Below are positions 8,626-15,690 of a stretch of 64,000 nt of DNA, piece after piece. Within the stretch, counting starts at the first letter, position 1, and each line of letters opens with the position of its first letter. The position numbers were made by a program, and so were the translations under genes. The notes under the pieces are model-generated. The model saw only the letters and a program-made list of their open reading frames with translations. It was not told where the DNA came from and searched no databases. Source of the DNA: Ilyobacter_A sp963668015 (GTDB taxonomy: Bacteria; Fusobacteriota; Fusobacteriia; Fusobacteriales; Fusobacteriaceae); NCBI GenBank assembly GCA_963668015.2, contig CAXXCR010000028.1, positions 25,724-89,723 on the forward strand, written 5' to 3'.

Positions 8626-9345
8626 CTATTTTAGCAACTTACTTAACATATCTGAAATGTTTGAATCTACTACACCGCCATGATAACAAATCAGTTTTTG
8701 AATTTTCATATTTTTTATCTTTCTTATACTATTCATACACTCATCAACATCTAATGTAAATTCAGGATTAGCTATAATAAGTTGATTATTTTCATAAGCT
8801 AACGCATCACCAACAAAGAGAACACATTCTTTTTCTAACAATAGTGATAAATGTCCTGGAGTATGACCTGGAGTAGAAATAATCCTTACTCCACTTGCTA
8901 TATAGTCACCTTCTTCAACAGTTAAATCTACACTTACTGTATTAATAGTCGAAAGATAACTAACAAACGTCTCCCCAAATTCTTGCTCTTCTTTACTTAA
9001 TGTTTTATTATATTCTTCTGCTTGAATTAATCTCAGCGATTTTTCACTACCATCAATAAATGATTTTTCAATTTTTGATGATATCACTTCTACAGAAGGA
9101 TTTTTCATTTTTATTAACTCCAATGAACCTATATGATCATGGTCATGATGTGAAATGAATACTTTTGTCAAATCATTTATACCAAATCCAAATCTATTTA
9201 ATTCTGACTCAATTTGTATTAATTGATTAGGATAACCAGCATCACACAAAATCAATTCTTTTCCCTCTTGAATTAGGACTGGATGTACTTCAATTACATC
9301 CTCTCCCATTTTAAATTCTAACGTTAATATATTATATCGTTTCAT
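8626..9345 (-). CDS. Metallo-beta-lactamase-fold hydrolase (integron cassette)
   Basis: A 239-residue zinc hydrolase. The canonical HxHxDH motif appears as SHHDHDHIGS near residue 66, a third metal ligand is in STPGHTPGHLS near 156, and the aspartate of FVGDALAY follows. The length and spacing resemble glyoxalase II-like and quorum-quenching lactonase-like members, but these motifs do not separate the activities. GGGAGG precedes the ATG at 9345. The gene fills the interval between attC-like sites at 8493-8619 and 9416-9478, forming a complete cassette. Confidence 0.87.
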   Translation of the reverse strand: MKRYNILTLEFKMGEDVIEVHPVLIQEGKELILCDAGYPNQLIQIESELNRFGFGINDLTKVFISHHDHDHIGSLELIKMKNPSVEVISSKIEKSFIDGSEKSLRLIQAEEYNKTLSKEEQEFGETFVSYLSTINTVSVDLTVEEGDYIASGVRIISTPGHTPGHLSLLLEKECVLFVGDALAYENNQLIIANPEFTLDVDECMNSIRKIKNMKIQKLICYHGGVVDSNISDMLSKLLK

Positions 9346-9415
9346 GATTTACCTCCCAAATTATTAACTCAATTTTATCATACTTTACTATTTCGATATA
9401 TTAAAATAGAATTTC

Positions 9416-9478
9416 GCATAACGTTTTTTTGATTAGACGTGGCTCGCTTTTTAGTCACGTTCTATCATTGTGTTAGGC
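9416..9478 (-). other. attC integron recombination site (canonical)
   Basis: Plus-strand GCATAAC and GTTAGGC bound 63 bp. In gene orientation it starts with GCCTAAC, an exact RYYYAAC core, and ends CGTTATGCG. The arms AGAACGTGACT and AGCCACGTCT pair. It matches textbook attC architecture most closely of all the sites here. Confidence 0.88.
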
Positions 9479-9516
9479 GTTGTTTGCCTATTTATTTAAC
9501 AGATATTAGTAGAGTA

Positions 9517-10584
9517 TTAAGTATTCTCAGTACTTGTGGTTAATTTTTTAATATAATCTAAAAAGCTATATTCTATTTGATTTTGCCAATCACAAATATA
9601 TCCTTCAAGTAATGAACCGTTCACCTTACTTTCAGAAGAAAGCTTTATGAGAGCCTGAAATTGATTTCTATAAAAACTAAGAACTCCAATTAAATTATTA
9701 TCAATTTTTGTAATAAATATGCTATGAGATAAATCTGGAAAAGGAAATCTTTTTAAAAAATCAGGTTCTTTTTCTTTATCTATCAGACTTACAAATTCAT
9801 TTTCCCCGCCATTGACTATCCAATTTCTTATAGAATCAAATTCTTCTTGAAGTACAAAATCTTGTCCTTTTGCGAATGCTAAAAAATTGAAAACTATTTT
9901 AGCATAAACTCTAAATTCATTGTTAATATCAAAATTTAATGATTGTTTACTTGTTATTTGTGATGTGATATATTCAGGATTTGGAGCTTCGATTTCAGCT
10001 GAGTTAATTACTTTTGCAATAATTTCTTTTAAATTTGTTACGCTATATTTAGAATTTTTTCCTAGATACCATTTTTTATTATCAATTCCAAGAATTAAAT
10101 TTTTTTCAGGAATTCTATCGTCATTTATTTCAATATATTTTCCATCAAATTCTTTAAGATTATTAATAAAAGTAGATATTTGTGTTTTAATATTCCCATC
10201 TGATTTTGCGAAAGTAAATTGAGCTTTCTTTCCATAAGCAACCTTAAATTGAGGAACTGAATATGGTTTTGCTAATTTAATATATCCCAAACCTAATTTT
10301 TCTTCATTGTCAACCGATTCTAATAAATGAATTTTTGATTTAGTAGCTTTATTAAGAGTTAACTTTCCCCTTTTTCCTGGCCCATGGAACTGACGAGGTA
10401 GAGAAATTAAAGAATCTCTCATGAATTTTAATTCTAAAGCAGAAAAAATCTGCTTATTAACTTTGTCACAAACCAAACCGATAGGCAATTTTTTCATCCC
10501 ACCTATCCCAGCGGGTATAATATGTTCTCCCGCACTAAAAGTCAACTCTGGCTCTCCTTTTTTTAAATATATACATTTTTTCAT
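9517..10584 (-). CDS. HNH-endonuclease-like protein (first integron cassette)
   Basis: A 355-residue protein. The N-terminal segment SAGEHIIPAGIGGMKKLPIGLVCDKVN resembles the EHIIPxxxGG...C..CN core of HNH_5-type nucleases, with an early cysteine at residue 4, but the second CxxC cysteine is replaced (CDKVN), so metal binding may be altered. The C-terminal 150 residues are lysine- and phenylalanine-rich with no recognised domain. It is very AT-rich compared with sbcDC or the hydrogenase genes. It is the cassette nearest to the integrase remnant, the position usually held by the most recently inserted cassette. An HNH restriction or defence role is possible but unproven. Confidence 0.62.
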   Translation of the reverse strand: MKKCIYLKKGEPELTFSAGEHIIPAGIGGMKKLPIGLVCDKVNKQIFSALELKFMRDSLISLPRQFHGPGKRGKLTLNKATKSKIHLLESVDNEEKLGLGYIKLAKPYSVPQFKVAYGKKAQFTFAKSDGNIKTQISTFINNLKEFDGKYIEINDDRIPEKNLILGIDNKKWYLGKNSKYSVTNLKEIIAKVINSAEIEAPNPEYITSQITSKQSLNFDINNEFRVYAKIVFNFLAFAKGQDFVLQEEFDSIRNWIVNGGENEFVSLIDKEKEPDFLKRFPFPDLSHSIFITKIDNNLIGVLSFYRNQFQALIKLSSESKVNGSLLEGYICDWQNQIEYSFLDYIKKLTTSTENT

Positions 10585-10621
10585 TAATTATACCTCATTC
10601 ATTAATTATAATTTGAATATC

Positions 10622-10690
10622 GCCTAACTCGTTTATATACGCATAAAACATTCGCCTATACGCCCAAATTGGAAGTATAGACGCAATTTT
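10622..10690 (-). other. attI- or attC-like recombination site next to the integrase remnant
   Basis: In gene orientation it ends CGAGTTAGGCG, an exact GTTRRRY core, immediately before the first cassette gene. Upstream, GCGTCTATAC and GTATAGGCG pair around AATTTGGGC, a block also seen in two other sites. It starts about 10 bases beyond the integrase stop, where a reverse integron would carry attI. Confidence 0.72.
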
Positions 10691-10698
10691 GTTTCGTA

Positions 10699-10866
10699 CT
10701 ATAAATCATCGAACGGACTTTTTACACTCTGAATTGTGCGTGTGCTGACATGAGTATAAATCTCTGTGGTTTTCGATGACTTGTGTCCCAGTGTAACTCC
10801 TGTATTATTCTCAGGTCAATCCCTGCTTCGAGCAGATGCGTAGCATAACTATGCCTCGTTGTACAG
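10699..10866 (-). pseudogene. Tyrosine integrase (IntI/Xer-like), C-terminal remnant
   Basis: On the minus strand one frame gives RHSYATHLLEAGIDLRIIQEL, containing the catalytic R and H of box II. After a one-base frameshift the next frame gives LGHKSSKTTEIYTHVSTRTI with the second histidine and the nucleophilic tyrosine, then ends SVKSPFDDL. These are the last 50 or so residues of a lambda-integrase-fold recombinase; the ending resembles integron integrases from Bacteroidetes and spirochaetes. Everything N-terminal is gone, replaced by a family-A repeat fragment. It points in the same direction as the cassette genes, which is the reverse-integron arrangement. Frameshift and truncation make it inactive. 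Confidence 0.85.
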
Positions 10867-10885
10867 ACTATTCGTACGAAGAAAC

Positions 10886-10960
10886 TCTAATGAAAACCTT
10901 TGGCCACAGAGTCACACAGAGGCAAAGAGTGAGTTTCACAGAGTTCAAGTAGAAAATTTA
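10886..10960. repeat. Family A repeat fragment
   Basis: AAAACCTTTGGCCACAGAG and the following CACAGAGGCAAAGAGTGAGT are family-A interior blocks without recognisable ends. The fragment sits where the integrase gene breaks off. The AT-rich stretch from 10960 to 11087 shows nothing else. Confidence 0.6.
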
Positions 10961-11086
10961 TATTATGAGTTTTTCTATACCAGATCTCGATATAGAATTA
11001 AGTTAAAACCATTTAATATTTTCAATTTTTATTCAGTTAATTATATAACAATTTCACGAATTTTTAAAGTAAACAGACGAAATTTA

Positions 11087-11117
11087 AAAATAAAAAACGG
11101 CATTGTCAATGCCGTTA
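11087..11117 (-). terminator. Terminator of the ABC exporter gene
   Basis: Minus-strand AACGGCATTGACAATGCCGTT is a near-perfect stem followed by TTTTATTTTT, three bases beyond the stop codon. Confidence 0.9.
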
Positions 11118-11119
11118 AT

Positions 11120-12880
11120 CTAGTTGCTATCTATTTCATCGGGGATGAACCCCTTATACTGCGCTTTGTACAGGGAGCTGTATATCCCGTTTTGCTCCAG
11201 AAGCTCCTCGTGGGTCCCAGCTTCTTTGATGCCATCCTTGTTAATGACTATAATTTCGTCTGCGTGTTTTATCGTAGTCAGACGGTGGGCGATAATAAGG
11301 CTCGTCCTACCTTTTGACAGCTTCTCCAGCGCCTTTTGGATCTTGAACTCTGTTTCGTTGTCCAGTGCCGATGTAGCTTCGTCCAGTATCAGTATGGCAG
11401 GGTTTTTGAGGAACACCCTCGCGATGCTTATCCTCTGCTTCTGCCCCCCGGAAAGCTTGATACCCCTTTCTCCCACGTCGGTGTTGTAGCCGTTTTCCAG
11501 GCTCATTATGAAGTCGTGGATCTCTGCGTTCTTGGCGGCTTCCATCATCTCCTCTTCAGTGGCGTTGATGTTTCCGTACATTATGTTGTCCCTGATGGTT
11601 CCTGCAAAGAGGAACACATCCTGGGAAACCAAGCCGATATTTTTCCTCAGACTGCTGATCTTTATATCCTTGATGTTGATGTCGTCAATTGAGATCTCCC
11701 CCGAGTCCACCTCGTAGAACCTCGGGATCAGGTGGCACATGGTCGTCTTACCTCCGCCCGAAGGCCCCACAAGGGCGATTACCTTCCCAGCTTCTATGTC
11801 CAAGTTGATCTTGGAGATTATATTGTGGTTTTCATTGTAGGCAAACGTGACGTCTTTGAAGCTGATACCCCCTTTACAAGAACTCAGCTCGACGGCATCT
11901 TCAGCATCGTTTATAAGAGGCTTTATGGCCATGATTTCATTAAACCTGGTAAAGCCCGTCATACCGGACTCGAACTGCTGAACCGAGTTGGTCAGCCTTC
12001 TTATCGGTACTAAAAAAGCGTTTGTGTACAGGGTAAAGGCCACCAGATCAGGGAAGTTCATCTGCCCCTTGTAGATAAGAAATCCTCCCAGTCCCAAAAC
12101 GACTATATTCAACAGGTTTATAAAAAAGTGCATACCGCCCATAAAAACGGCCATCTGCATATATGCTTCATTTTTTGAGTTTTTAAAACGTACATTGCTC
12201 TCGTTGAATTTATTGATTTCGTGCTCCTCGTTTGCAAAAGACTTCGACACCCTTATCCCCGAGATGCTGCTCTCCAGCTGGGCGTTTACACCCGATATTT
12301 TCTCTTTTACTTTCTTAAATCCCTGCGACATCTTTCTTCTTCTCTTCACGGCGAAAAAAACCATAATGGGCACAATGGTGTACACCCCAAGAGCCAGCTG
12401 CCAGTTCAGCACCAGCATGGCGAAGAAAGACCCCACGAGCATTACCGCCGAAAGGAAAACATCCTCTGGAACGTGGTGAGCCATCTCTGTCATCTCGTTC
12501 AGGTCGTTGACCATCCTGGACATGATGTGCCCCACCCTGGTCTTGTCGTAAAAACGAAAAGACAGTTTTTGCAGGTGCAGGAACAGTTCTTTTCTCAAGT
12601 CGTACTCGATCTTCACTCCGAGAATATGCCCCCAATAGTCGTTTACAAACTGAAAAACCACTCTAAAGACATACATCCCAAGCAGTACCATCACAAAGAT
12701 AAAATAGCCCCTGAACTCGTTTTTGGGGAGCAGGTCGTTCAACGCGTATTTTGCCATCATCGGGTAGGCAAGATCGATAGATGCCACAAAAAAAGCACAG
12801 AGCATGTCGATGATAAAAAGTTTTTTATGCGGTTTATAGAATTTTCCGAATTCTTTGATCATAGAAAAATCTAACTTCAT
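11120..12880 (-). CDS. ABC exporter, fused membrane and ATPase domains (MsbA/MdlB type)
   Basis: A 586-residue half-transporter. The first 310 residues contain six predicted membrane helices with the ABC-transporter type 1 fold. The ATPase half has Walker A GPSGGGKTT near residue 372, the Q-loop SQDVFLF, the signature LSGGQKQR near 480, Walker B ILILDEATSALD and the H-loop IIAHRLTT. It should act as a homodimer in the inner membrane, exporting lipid, peptide or drug; the substrate cannot be told from sequence. The ATG at 12880 follows GGAGG. It stands alone between its own terminator and that of the MORN-repeat gene. Confidence 0.93.
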   Translation of the reverse strand: MKLDFSMIKEFGKFYKPHKKLFIIDMLCAFFVASIDLAYPMMAKYALNDLLPKNEFRGYFIFVMVLLGMYVFRVVFQFVNDYWGHILGVKIEYDLRKELFLHLQKLSFRFYDKTRVGHIMSRMVNDLNEMTEMAHHVPEDVFLSAVMLVGSFFAMLVLNWQLALGVYTIVPIMVFFAVKRRRKMSQGFKKVKEKISGVNAQLESSISGIRVSKSFANEEHEINKFNESNVRFKNSKNEAYMQMAVFMGGMHFFINLLNIVVLGLGGFLIYKGQMNFPDLVAFTLYTNAFLVPIRRLTNSVQQFESGMTGFTRFNEIMAIKPLINDAEDAVELSSCKGGISFKDVTFAYNENHNIISKINLDIEAGKVIALVGPSGGGKTTMCHLIPRFYEVDSGEISIDDINIKDIKISSLRKNIGLVSQDVFLFAGTIRDNIMYGNINATEEEMMEAAKNAEIHDFIMSLENGYNTDVGERGIKLSGGQKQRISIARVFLKNPAILILDEATSALDNETEFKIQKALEKLSKGRTSLIIAHRLTTIKHADEIIVINKDGIKEAGTHEELLEQNGIYSSLYKAQYKGFIPDEIDSN

Positions 12881-12982
12881 ATTATACCTCCGTTGTATTA
12901 AACTGTATGCAGTAAAATGTTAAAAAATTTAATCATATTTTATCATAAAGCTTTCAAAAAGCATATGCAATAATTTATAGAA

Positions 12983-13008
12983 TAAAAAAAGACGGCATAT
13001 GCCGTCTT
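12983..13008 (-). terminator. Terminator of the MORN-repeat protein gene
   Basis: AGACGGCATATGCCGTCT is a perfect palindrome followed on the minus strand by TTTTTTTATT. Almost the same hairpin terminates the next gene at 13762-13786. Confidence 0.92.
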
Positions 13009-13067
13009 CTATTCCCGGTAACTAAGCACAGCTTCCACTGTGATCCCCATTACAAGAGCCTTATATT

Positions 13068-13631
13068 TTAGTAAACCAATTTGCCTGTTTCGTAGTACTC
13101 TTCCACATCCAGGTTTCCGTTTCTAGAGTACCATCTGCTGTACCCGTTCATTCTGCCGTCTTTATAGTTTATCTCGGTTTTTAGGGCCCCGTTGTCATAA
13201 TACCACCTACTAATCCCGCTGAGTTTCCCGTCTTTGTAATTGGATTTAGTCATCAAATTCCCGTTGTAATAGTACCAGGTACCTAAGCCGTCCATTTTTC
13301 CGTCTTTGTAGTTGGTCTGTGTATCTACGTTTCCGTTGTCATAATACCAGGTGCTCGTCCCTTCAAGGGTACCGTCTTTATAGCCGGCCACAGACTTTAT
13401 ATTCCCGTTGAAGTAATACCAAGTGCTGGTTCCGTCCATTCTACCGTCTTTGTAGTACTGTTCGGTTTCCACGCTTCCGTTTTCGTAATACCAGGTGTTT
13501 AGCCCTTCCAGTATGCCGCCTTCGTAGTTCATTCTGGCACTTATGTTCCCGTTGTCAAAATAGTAGAGTTTCTCTTGTGAGTATACACTTAAGCCAAGTA
13601 AAACAAAGAATAATATCATTAATTTTTTCAT
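13068..13631 (-). CDS. Exported MORN-variant repeat protein (YwqK antitoxin-like)
   Basis: The protein has 187 residues from the ATG at 13631, which follows GGGAGG; an ATG at 13682 is rejected for lack of a ribosome site. A signal peptide (MKKLMILFFVLLGLSVYSQ) is followed by seven 23-residue repeats of the form YKDGxxxGxxxWYYxNGNx, the MORN_2 repeats that databases label toxin-antitoxin system YwqK family antitoxin. The toxin label is inherited, not shown here: no toxin gene is adjacent and the protein appears secreted to the periplasm or cell surface. The repeat number is clear from the regular WYY..G spacing. Confidence 0.85.
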   Translation of the reverse strand: MKKLMILFFVLLGLSVYSQEKLYYFDNGNISARMNYEGGILEGLNTWYYENGSVETEQYYKDGRMDGTSTWYYFNGNIKSVAGYKDGTLEGTSTWYYDNGNVDTQTNYKDGKMDGLGTWYYYNGNLMTKSNYKDGKLSGISRWYYDNGALKTEINYKDGRMNGYSRWYSRNGNLDVEEYYETGKLVY

Positions 13632-13761
13632 AAACTGTCCTCCCTTGAAATTATAAAATAAAGCCATTAAAGTATACACCACAAACTACACTGAGACAAG
13701 TTGACCGGACAGCTCGACAAATAAATTTATTTAAATCAAAATTTATTTCTGCACAAAAAAT

Positions 13762-13786
13762 AAAAAAAGACGGCATGTGCCGTCTT
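13762..13786 (-). terminator. Terminator of the Dabb-protein gene
   Basis: AGACGGCATGTGCCGTCT forms a nine-base-pair stem followed on the minus strand by TTTTTTTATTTTTT, ending one base before the stop codon of the gene. Confidence 0.92.
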
Positions 13787-14086
13787 CTACGCCTCGTAGT
13801 CTACTACAGCTGTCCCTGTGCAAACCTCTCTTACAAAATGCTTTATGTCTACGTGAGGCCCGTAGTCTTGGTAAAAATCAAGGTCTGCCATTGTCTCGAA
13901 CTCTGTGTAAAGAGACAGGTCGTATGCTCTCTCAGAACCGTTGATGTCGATACCAACCTCAAGTGCTTTTATCTGATCGATGTCAGCAAGAGCTTCAAGG
14001 TCTTTTTTTACCTTTTCCATATTCTCTTTTTTTGTTTTTCCAAGAGCTTCATCTTTGAAGTTGAAAAATACTATGTGTTTGATCAA
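13787..14086 (-). CDS. Dabb-family (stress-responsive A/B barrel) protein
   Basis: A 99-residue protein with the ferredoxin-like Dabb fold: IKHIVFFNFKDEA at the start, the EVGIDINGSERAYDLSLYTEF strand pair in the middle, and HxDIKHFV near the end. The TTG at 14086 is the likely start because GGAGGG sits about six bases upstream; the ATG at 14131 has no ribosome site. Family members dimerise and are mostly of unknown role, sometimes induced by stress. It is a single-gene unit with its own terminator. Confidence 0.85.
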   Translation of the reverse strand: MIKHIVFFNFKDEALGKTKKENMEKVKKDLEALADIDQIKALEVGIDINGSERAYDLSLYTEFETMADLDFYQDYGPHVDIKHFVREVCTGTAVVDYEA

Positions 14087-14164
14087 GTTAATCCCTCCTG
14101 TTTTAAACTGTTTCTCATTCAATAATAACATTTTTTATTTTATCACACATTAATCCAAAATTAA

Positions 14165-14412
14165 AATTTTATATTTATATCTCTAAGAATTTGAAAAGAC
14201 ATATTTTTCAGTCACGAATCACACGAATGAACACAAATAAAACTTTTGGTCACAGATTAAATAAGTCAGTTAACAGTGAAATAGTTAAAATATCTATTCA
14301 CGTGACTCTGTAATCTATTAGCTAAATCAAGTTTCCTCGTGCGGCTCATGTTTTAAATCTCTGTGAAACTCTGTGAGCGTAAAAGATTTTGATTTTTATA
14401 CATAAATATCTT
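14165..14412. repeat. MITE-like repeat, family A copy (degenerate)
   Basis: Contains GTCACGAATCACACGAATG, TTTTGGTCACAGA and AAATCTCTGTGAAACTCTGTG, the family-A interior, but neither terminal inverted repeat is recognisable. Together with AT-rich flanks it fills the 14132-14475 gap. Confidence 0.65.
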
Positions 14413-14475
14413 CGCTTCAAATTTAAGGCGAAATATCATATAATCTACTTATAATGATATTTTGGAGGAGACGCA

Positions 14476-15690
14476 ATGAGGATATTGCATTGTTCAGATA
14501 TACACTTGGGGAAGAGGCCGGCTGGTACCGCCGATTTCTCAAATAAAAGATATGAAGACTACTTTACAGCTTTTGAAAATATAGTTGACTATGCCGCTGG
14601 TAACGGCGTGGAGGTGTTTCTGATCGCAGGGGATTTCTTCGACAAGAAGGAGATAAATCCAATGACCCTGCACAAGACAGAAAAAATACTGAAAAAGCTA
14701 AAGGATAAAAATATAGAGGTGCTGATATGCGAGGGGAACCACGACAAATCCCAGCTGGAGGAGAACTCATGGATAGCCTACCTTGAAAACGGCGCCTACC
14801 TAAAAAAACTGTCGTACGGCTCAGACGAAGAGGACGGGTCGTATATATTCCAGCCTCACAGTGTTGGAGGGGTGGATTTTTACGGAGTGGGTTTCAACGG
14901 TGCATTTACGGAGAAGGTGCTTGGGGCGCTGGCGGATTTTCTAGAGGATAAAAACGACGGAAAAAATGTGGTCTTGGCGCACACAGCCATATCCGGAGGG
15001 GAGGAGTTCGTCTCGGGTACTGTTGGCAAGGATGTGATAGACAAGTTCGCAGGTAGCACCGTCTACATAGCAGGGGGACACCTGCACAACTACTATTCCT
15101 ACCCAAAGGATAAGCCTTATTTTTTCCTTCCGGGGTCTTCCGAGTACTGGAACATACTCAACGAGAGAAAAAGGGGGGATCAGAAAGGCTTCATACTGTT
15201 CGACACAGAGACCTGTCGGCACAGCTTCATAGAGAACCGCAAAAGAAAGGTGCTGAACTCCAGCCTGGACCTTTCCAAATGCGTGAAGTCTGAGGTGGAA
15301 GATATAATTTCAGCTTACAAAGATGGGCTCACAGGCGATGTGGAAGCCATACTCGTTGTGGACCTTATCATGGGCGAGTCGATAATCCTGGATTACCAGA
15401 AACTGGAAGAGGAGATAAGGGAGCTTGGATTTTTCAAGGTGTTCATAAAACCTAAGTACCTCAGTGCAGCATACGGAAGTATAGACGAGCTGGAAAAACT
15501 CCCTGTTGAGGATCTGGAGAGGGAGATAATAGGCGGCTGGGAAAACTTTTCCGCACATACGGAAAAAGTGTGCAGGCTGCTTCAGAACCTGAAACAGCAC
15601 CAGCTAGATGGAGAAGAGGAGCTCTTTATAAACGAGTTTGACAACATGCTGGAAGAGATGCTGGAAGGGGGTGAAGCCCTTGAAGATTAA
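14476..15690 (+). CDS. sbcD: Nuclease SbcCD subunit D (Mre11-like)
   Basis: A 404-residue manganese-dependent phosphoesterase, the nuclease subunit of SbcCD, which cuts DNA hairpins and processes double-strand ends. The five phosphoesterase motifs are visible: SDIHLGK (residues 7-13), GDFFDKKE near 50, GNHDKS near 91, HTAISGG near 172 and GGHLHNY near 199. The C-terminal half is the variable capping domain. The ATG follows GGAGGAG. The stop overlaps the start of sbcC by 11 bases, indicating translational coupling. Its base composition is richer in GC than that of the surrounding intergenic DNA. Confidence 0.95.
   Translation: MRILHCSDIHLGKRPAGTADFSNKRYEDYFTAFENIVDYAAGNGVEVFLIAGDFFDKKEINPMTLHKTEKILKKLKDKNIEVLICEGNHDKSQLEENSWIAYLENGAYLKKLSYGSDEEDGSYIFQPHSVGGVDFYGVGFNGAFTEKVLGALADFLEDKNDGKNVVLAHTAISGGEEFVSGTVGKDVIDKFAGSTVYIAGGHLHNYYSYPKDKPYFFLPGSSEYWNILNERKRGDQKGFILFDTETCRHSFIENRKRKVLNSSLDLSKCVKSEVEDIISAYKDGLTGDVEAILVVDLIMGESIILDYQKLEEEIRELGFFKVFIKPKYLSAAYGSIDELEKLPVEDLEREIIGGWENFSAHTEKVCRLLQNLKQHQLDGEEELFINEFDNMLEEMLEGGEALED

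Noticed and set aside
10859..11317. Plus-strand open frame across the ABC exporter end
   Set aside because: It overlaps the integrase relic, a repeat, a terminator and the antisense of the exporter; no ribosome site and no family resemblance.
13068..13631. Toxin-antitoxin system suggested by the YwqK antitoxin label
   Set aside because: The protein has a signal peptide and no toxin gene is adjacent; the label only reflects the MORN-variant repeat.
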